Source: Luminiphilus sp. (lineage in GTDB: Bacteria > Pseudomonadota > Gammaproteobacteria > Pseudomonadales > Halieaceae). Taken from it: a stretch of 64,000 nucleotides of DNA. Below, in pieces: positions 59,706 to 64,000 of the stretch (positions within the stretch are counted from its first letter, which is position 1; each line of letters begins with the position of its first letter). The notes beneath the pieces are model-generated. The model made no database searches and had not been told where the DNA came from. It saw nothing but the letters and a program-made list of their open reading frames with translations. The position numbers were made by a program, and so were the translations under genes. The stretch is taken from NCBI GenBank assembly GCA_029242325.1, contig JAQWUD010000030.1, forward strand, positions 1 through 64,000. Direction: 5' to 3'.

Positions 59706-60878
59706 TCAGCACTCCCTACCCAGAATTAGGCTCGCATGGCTCGACATGATGCCGCCCTGTGCATGGCAAAGTGCGGTACTGACATGTTCAAGTTGTCGCT
59801 CACCTGCATTGCCTCGCAGTTGCGTGATCGCTTCGGTAAGCCCGAACATGGCCCCAGGATTTCCGGGATGACAGTAAGACAGCATCCCGCCGTGGGTGTT
59901 GAGTGGTTTGCTACCGCCGGGCTTGCTAATGCCGCTGGCTAACCAGTCACCGCCTGCGCCCTTCTCGCAAAAGCCCAGGTCCTCGATTTGAATGAGTAGA
60001 GCGGGGGTAAAGCAATCGTAGAGCTGCAGTAGATCGATATCGAGTGGCGCAAGCCCCGCCTGCGCGTAGGCGGCGGCGCCCGACTGCACGGCGGCGGAAG
60101 TGGTGAGGTCGGAGGCCTGACTGATGTGTTCGTAGGCGTGTCCTTCGCCATAGCCGAGCATGTAGACCGGGTTGTGCGGACGGTCCAGTGCACGGTCTTT
60201 GCGTGTGATCACTACCGCAGCGCCACCATCTGACACCAGCGAGCAATCCAGCACCTTGAGCGGATCGGCGATAGCACGTGAGTTCAATACATCGTTAACG
60301 CTGATGGGGTCGCGCATCTGTGCTTTGGGGTGTTGGCTAGCCCAGGCGCGACAGGACACGGCTGCCTCGGCGAAATGCGCCTCAGTGGTGCCGTATTGAT
60401 GCATGTGTGCCCGAGCAATCAGCGCATAGTAAGCCGGAACCGTGGGGCCGTAGGGTTGCTCGTAGTGAGGATGGCCTGAGCTGGATTGCACCACCATGGC
60501 CTGCTCGCGGGTCATGAAACTGCGCAGGCTGTCTGCCATCGCCACCACAACGGTGTTGGCCATCCCCGCGGCGATTGCGGCTGCGGCCATGTTGAGTGCC
60601 ATAAAGGTAGTACCCCCGCCCGTGCTGACGGAGACACAGTGTCGCGGTTGCCATCCAAGGTACTCCGCCACTGCCTCGGCGTGATATAGGATTGGCTCGG
60701 CGAAGGCGTTACAGGTAATGAGGCCATCCACGTCTTTGAGTGTCAGCCCTGCATCACGCACCGCATCCAGCGTTACCTGTACGCAAAGCTCTCTGGGGCT
60801 TTTCTCAGGAACGATTCCCACATCGCTCTCGGCCATGCCGATGAGCGCGAAATCACCACTCAATCCACTGGGGGTCAT
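59706..60878 (-). CDS. SCP-x/Ltp2-like thiolase (acyl-CoA C-C cleaving enzyme)
   Basis: A 390-residue thiolase-superfamily protein lacking standard degradative thiolase spacing. Visible parts: GIVPEKSPRELCVQVTLDAV, STGGGTTFMALNMAAAAIAA at the site of the nucleophile loop, SLVSDGGAAVVITRKDRALD, LLQLYDCFTPALLIQIEDLG and NTHGGMLSYCHPGNPGAMFG with the usual His/Cys region. The expected nucleophile position reads STGGGTT without cysteine, as in Ltp2-type retro-aldolases, which do not need the acylated Cys. It probably cleaves a beta-hydroxyacyl-CoA made by the two hot-dog proteins upstream. It starts directly at the stop of the MaoC gene. Confidence 0.82.
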   Translation of the reverse strand: MTPSGLSGDFALIGMAESDVGIVPEKSPRELCVQVTLDAVRDAGLTLKDVDGLITCNAFAEPILYHAEAVAEYLGWQPRHCVSVSTGGGTTFMALNMAAAAIAAGMANTVVVAMADSLRSFMTREQAMVVQSSSGHPHYEQPYGPTVPAYYALIARAHMHQYGTTEAHFAEAAVSCRAWASQHPKAQMRDPISVNDVLNSRAIADPLKVLDCSLVSDGGAAVVITRKDRALDRPHNPVYMLGYGEGHAYEHISQASDLTTSAAVQSGAAAYAQAGLAPLDIDLLQLYDCFTPALLIQIEDLGFCEKGAGGDWLASGISKPGGSKPLNTHGGMLSYCHPGNPGAMFGLTEAITQLRGNAGERQLEHVSTALCHAQGGIMSSHASLILGREC

Positions 60879-61286
60879 CTATCGATCCAGTCTCGCCGTA
60901 ATCACGCCCGGTGCCAGAACTTCGTCGCGATCATTCTTAACGAAGACATCCAACGTCAGACTACCGGTTTCCGCATCATAGGCCGTGATGGTGCCACCCG
61001 CTGTTACGGTTTCACCCACAAAAGCTGCAACGCGGTTGGAGTACTCGATGCCCGTGATCATGCCGGCATCTTTCAGCCATTCATCGACCACTTGATGCAA
61101 CCAATCACCGATCAGTGGGCCGGCTACAACCAGTCCTGGGTAACCCTCTACCTCGGTAGCGTAGGGCATATCAAAGTGGATGCGATGGCCGTTCCATAGC
61201 GATGCGTTATAAAGCATCTGTTGCACCCCGTCACAGTCGTGCTGCCGCTCTGGGATGGTCATGCCGATAGAGGGTAGGGGTTTCAT
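60879..61286 (-). CDS. MaoC-like hot-dog enoyl-CoA hydratase/dehydratase
   Basis: A 135-residue hot-dog protein. The hydratase-2-type catalytic region is visible in LYNASLWNGHRIHFDMPYAT followed by EGYPGLVVAGPLIGDWLHQV, with Asp/His replacing the strict D-x4-H spacing as in HTD2-like proteins. It overlaps the preceding hot-dog gene by ATGA. Together they look like the split two-chain hydratase seen in steroid side-chain pathways (ChsH1-type). It would hydrate an unsaturated acyl-CoA before C-C cleavage by the thiolase-like protein. Confidence 0.85.
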   Translation of the reverse strand: MKPLPSIGMTIPERQHDCDGVQQMLYNASLWNGHRIHFDMPYATEVEGYPGLVVAGPLIGDWLHQVVDEWLKDAGMITGIEYSNRVAAFVGETVTAGGTITAYDAETGSLTLDVFVKNDRDEVLAPGVITARLDR

Positions 61287-61738
61287 CGTAAAATCCTAGT
61301 GGTTTTCTCGCTGACCACCCGCTCGCCTGCGTTATCGCAGACTTCCATTAACACCTCATAAAAAATGAGTGGGCCACTGCGACCAGACTTCTCATAGATG
61401 TCGGTGAGCGTGCGGGTGGCTGTGAGCCAGTCGCCAGGCGTGATCGGTCGGTGATAGGTAATGTCCAACCCTCCCGCCATGGCTTTTTCCAGAGGGAATT
61501 TTGGTAGCAGAGTGTCGATGGATACACCGTCTGGAGATAGCTCGCCCAGCGGAACAACGTCCCAGAAAAGGTGTAGATGGAAAAGCGGCGGCGCCACGTC
61601 GCCATCAAGATATTTTTTTTGGCGATTGTTTGTGGCAACTGCGTATTTGCGGATATCCCGGCGGGTCACGATTTCTGTGCGCGGTGCACTCTGTTTGCCA
61701 ATGTGGGCGAGGATATCTTCGGTAAGCAGGTCACTCAT
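61283..61738 (-). CDS. MaoC N-terminal-type (FAS1-like dehydratase) hot-dog protein
   Basis: A 151-residue protein of the MaoC_dehydrat_N family: VTRRDIRKYAVATNNRQKKY, DGDVAPPLFHLHLFWDVVPL, then GGLDITYHRPITPGDWLTAT and the strand FYEVLMEVCDNAGERVVSEK. This is the non-catalytic or half-site hot-dog partner that pairs with the MaoC-type chain downstream. It overlaps the acyl-CoA ligase stop by ATGA. Confidence 0.85.
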   Translation of the reverse strand: MSDLLTEDILAHIGKQSAPRTEIVTRRDIRKYAVATNNRQKKYLDGDVAPPLFHLHLFWDVVPLGELSPDGVSIDTLLPKFPLEKAMAGGLDITYHRPITPGDWLTATRTLTDIYEKSGRSGPLIFYEVLMEVCDNAGERVVSEKTTRILR

Positions 61739-63291
61739 ACCTGACGCGTCTCGTCTCGCCAGTACGGATCGCGCAGCTCCCGTTTGAGGATTTTACCGGT
61801 AGGCGCTTTGGGCAGGGCATCGACAAAATCCACTGACTTGGGTTTTTGATAGGAGGCCAGGAATTTGCTGGCCTCGGCAATAATCTCTTTTTCAGTTGCG
61901 CTCTGCCCTGGCTTTAGTACCACCACCCCTTTCACAGCCTCGCCCCAGACATCATCCGGTATACCGAACACCGCAGACTCAAGCACCGCGGGATGTTGAT
62001 GAATCGCTGCCTCAACCTGAGTGCTGTAGATATTCTCGCCACCGGAGATAATCATGTCTTTGGCGCGATCGACAATGAACACGTATCCCTCGTCATCCCA
62101 GGTGGCAATATCGCCCGTCCACATCCAACCATCCCTGAGCGTTTTCTCCGTCAGGTCGGGTCGGCGCCAGTAACCGAGCATATTGGCTTCCGAGCGCACA
62201 ACGATTTCTCCGGCACTCTGTCCATCCTTGGGAACCGGTTGCCCCTGAGGATCGACGACACGTATTTCCGAGACGAACCCCTCGCGACCACAGGACCCCA
62301 ATCTCTCCGGGTGATGACCTTCAACCGCACACTGGTGGTCTTCCTGAGAGAGGAAGGTCATGGTCATACCTTCGGTTTGCCCATACCCCTGAATCATGGT
62401 GCAGGGGAAGGCTTTTAGCGCTGCCTCGACGACCGAGCGAGGCATGGGGCCGCCACCGTACTGGAAATTACGGAGACTGCTGAGGTCGTAGTTGTCGAAG
62501 CCCTCTACTGCCATCATCCAGTTGATCATGGTGGTGATCCCCAAAAAGGCAGATACCTTCTCTTGCTGGATGACATCCAGTGCCAGTTTGGCGTCAAAAT
62601 TAATGAGCACAACGGGGCAGCCATGAGCCATGTAGTTCATGGCCAATGCCACCGGGATGTGGAACATCTGTCCCGTCAGCATGTAAACGTCTGTGGGGAC
62701 AATACGTTCGGCGATCGACTGATTTAGCATGCCCATGTATAGGGAGTGTTGGGAATGCAGGGCTCCCTTTGACTCGCCGGTGGTGCCCCCTGTGTAGAGT
62801 ATGAGTACCGGGTCATCCCCCGAGATATCTGCCGCGGCATCGGGTTCGCCATCGTTCGCTGCAGCGAGCAATTGTTCATAGTCGCAATGAGATTCAGACG
62901 TGAATACCAGTGATCGGGGAATTGCCGCGGTGTCTGCGAGCGTGTGGGTCAGCTCCGCGTATTCCTCAGAGCCAATCAACACGCTTGGCTCGCCATCTTT
63001 CAGGATGCGCGCCATTTCTGGCTCACTGAGCCGCCAGTTAAGAGGCTGAGCGATCAGTCCGACGCGCGCGCAGGCGTAGAATGCCTCCATATATTGGATG
63101 CAGTTTTTGGAAAGAATCGCGACGCGATCTCCCTTTTTAAGACCCAGTTCATCATATAAACCATTGGCGAGCCGCCGCACGCGTTCATCCAGCTCGCCAA
63201 ACGAGATGCGCCGGTTGTTGGGAACATCGATCAGCGCCTCACGTGCGGGATCGAGTAGCGCGGTTTTGGCAGGAATGCGACCAAGGTTCAT
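61735..63291 (-). CDS. acyl-CoA synthetase (AMP-dependent ligase)
   Basis: A 518-residue ANL-superfamily enzyme. Motifs: LILYTGGTTGESKGALHSQH (P-loop), FQYGGGPMPRSVVEAALKAF, QGYGQTEGMTMT, WMWTGDIATWDDEGYVFIVD and KDMIISGGENIYSTQVEAAI, with the final lysine in PKAPTGKILKRELRD. It activates a carboxylic acid as its CoA thioester with ATP. It is second in the operon and should start the CoA-dependent route that the hot-dog proteins and the thiolase continue. Confidence 0.92.
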   Translation of the reverse strand: MNLGRIPAKTALLDPAREALIDVPNNRRISFGELDERVRRLANGLYDELGLKKGDRVAILSKNCIQYMEAFYACARVGLIAQPLNWRLSEPEMARILKDGEPSVLIGSEEYAELTHTLADTAAIPRSLVFTSESHCDYEQLLAAANDGEPDAAADISGDDPVLILYTGGTTGESKGALHSQHSLYMGMLNQSIAERIVPTDVYMLTGQMFHIPVALAMNYMAHGCPVVLINFDAKLALDVIQQEKVSAFLGITTMINWMMAVEGFDNYDLSSLRNFQYGGGPMPRSVVEAALKAFPCTMIQGYGQTEGMTMTFLSQEDHQCAVEGHHPERLGSCGREGFVSEIRVVDPQGQPVPKDGQSAGEIVVRSEANMLGYWRRPDLTEKTLRDGWMWTGDIATWDDEGYVFIVDRAKDMIISGGENIYSTQVEAAIHQHPAVLESAVFGIPDDVWGEAVKGVVVLKPGQSATEKEIIAEASKFLASYQKPKSVDFVDALPKAPTGKILKRELRDPYWRDETRQV

Positions 63292-63300
63292 GGTGCTGCC

Positions 63301-63714
63301 TCAGTAGGCGCTGTCGAGATCAATATGGCGGCGGGTGATTTTCCATTTACCGTCAATCAGAGCCACCTGATCGCGGTACACACCGGTGGTCAGCAACTTG
63401 GTTTCGGCATGCTCGGTAGCAAATAAGGTCAGGTAGGACGTCACCCCCAGGATATCGCCAGATGTGTCAAACATGATGTTGGTGATGTCATGACGTCGAA
63501 CGTCGGTCTGGGTCGATTTGGCGCCCCGGTAGAGTTCCATAATGTTATCGCGCCCTTCGAAAGGCCCCACTATGTCGCCACCAGCGATTTGCATACTCAT
63601 GATGGCCTCGTCGGCGAAGCAGGTAGCGAGGTCATCAAGATGGCCCTCATCGTAGTAGTAGGCCATTCGGTTCAACACTTCCGAGATAGCGAAACGGTCT
63701 TCGGCTGATGGCAT
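63301..63714 (-). CDS. NTF2/SnoaL-like protein
   Basis: The ATG at 63714 has AGAGGA at 8 bases; the track start adds 24 residues without support. The 137-residue protein has the cone-shaped NTF2 fold pattern: RFAISEVLNRMAYYYDEGHL plus DDLATCFADEAIM, then FEGRDNIMELYRG and GKWKITRRHIDLDSAY. The family (SnoaL_4) covers isomerases, dehydratases and small subunits of Rieske dioxygenases. It heads the catabolic operon and ends 9 bases before the ligase start, so it probably acts on the same substrate, possibly as a beta-type subunit of the Rieske enzyme. Confidence 0.8.
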   Translation of the reverse strand: MPSAEDRFAISEVLNRMAYYYDEGHLDDLATCFADEAIMSMQIAGGDIVGPFEGRDNIMELYRGAKSTQTDVRRHDITNIMFDTSGDILGVTSYLTLFATEHAETKLLTTGVYRDQVALIDGKWKITRRHIDLDSAY

Positions 63715-64000
63715 TATTGAGATCCTCTGCAGGCAATGTGGGGTGATTATCGGCGCGCTTGGTCGCCTCTGACTTGTTTGCAACAAGTCGGTGCCACTTT
63801 AGGACAAGGGGGCACCCATTATCAACAGCGGGGTACGACCAGAAACTGATAGGGCTATCGGGTTCGCTGCGCAACGGGCTATCTCGCCATTGGGGATCAG
63901 GCCCCCGAAGCGAGTCAGTACAAGGTCAGTGGGCGCAAGTTAGGCGTGCGGGTCTGCTGGGAGTGAAAAGATTCGGTCAATCCGGTCTGTCAAACGATCA
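63715..64000. other. right-edge region without supported gene
   Basis: The last 286 bases contain no frame with a start, ribosome-binding site and protein-like composition on either strand. The promoter of the minus-strand catabolic operon should lie here; I cannot identify its boxes. Confidence 0.4.

Overview
The window looks like a chromosomal segment of a marine gammaproteobacterium. It has moderately high G+C and dense gene clusters on both strands. A single housekeeping gene (gltX) and a tRNA-Ala are followed by many catabolic, transport and accessory genes: Rieske oxygenases, SCP-x-like thiolase with DUF35, a CoxMSL-type molybdenum hydroxylase, sodium-coupled transporters and a TMADH-like oxidoreductase. 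This mix resembles Halieaceae (OM60/NOR5) or related lineages. That placement is inferred from gene content only; no phylogeny could be run.

Layout. 1-2.6 kb: start of an OppA-like lipoprotein gene (missed by the ORF track), gltX, a small membrane protein, tRNA-Ala(GGC) with its promoter. 2.6-5.9 kb: a tyrosine integrase beside the tRNA, then an AT-rich accessory stretch with small genes. One of these has an in-frame stop directly after its signal peptide. 5.9-12.4 kb: a six-gene, same-strand cluster built around a CsgG/HfaB-like outer-membrane lipoprotein, flanked by small secreted repeat proteins and a 1117-residue secreted protein with two different repeat arrays. I read it as a divergent holdfast-anchor (HfaABD-like) or curli-like amyloid/adhesin export locus, and it is the most interesting part of the window. 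12.6-26.2 kb: assorted metabolism and transport (DsbA-like isomerase, EamA exporter, sulfotransferase, zinc-ribbon protein, SDR, PLP enzyme, TIM-barrel isomerase, fatty acid desaturase, NhaC, TauE, MFS, GltS). 26.5-33.5 kb: an OprD-like porin, an RND efflux pair, an HD protein, DUF423.

33.7-49.4 kb: a three-gene operon (TMADH/DgcA-like flavoprotein, Rieske oxygenase, MFS) that probably handles an N-methylated or quaternary amine. Around it are a decayed MFS gene, a flavin oxidase with an out-of-frame segment, an O-GlcNAc-transferase-like protein, a VOC-cupin pair, two paralogous proteins of an unrecognised family, a metallo-beta-lactamase alkylsulfatase-like enzyme and a DUF2799-like lipoprotein. 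49.5-57.4 kb: a YciB-like membrane protein, the CoxM-CoxS-CoxL operon, a coniferyl-aldehyde-type dehydrogenase and several broken genes. 57.5-63.7 kb: a tightly overlapping minus-strand operon (NTF2-like, acyl-CoA ligase, two hot-dog hydratases, SCP-x-like thiolase, DUF35, Rieske oxygenase) that looks like a CoA-dependent ring or side-chain degradation module ending in thiolysis or retro-aldol cleavage.

Several genes carry short indels (G-tract changes, a 7-bp tandem duplication, a compensating frameshift pair) while neighbouring genes are intact. These may be true recent pseudogenes or assembly errors; the sequence alone cannot tell which.
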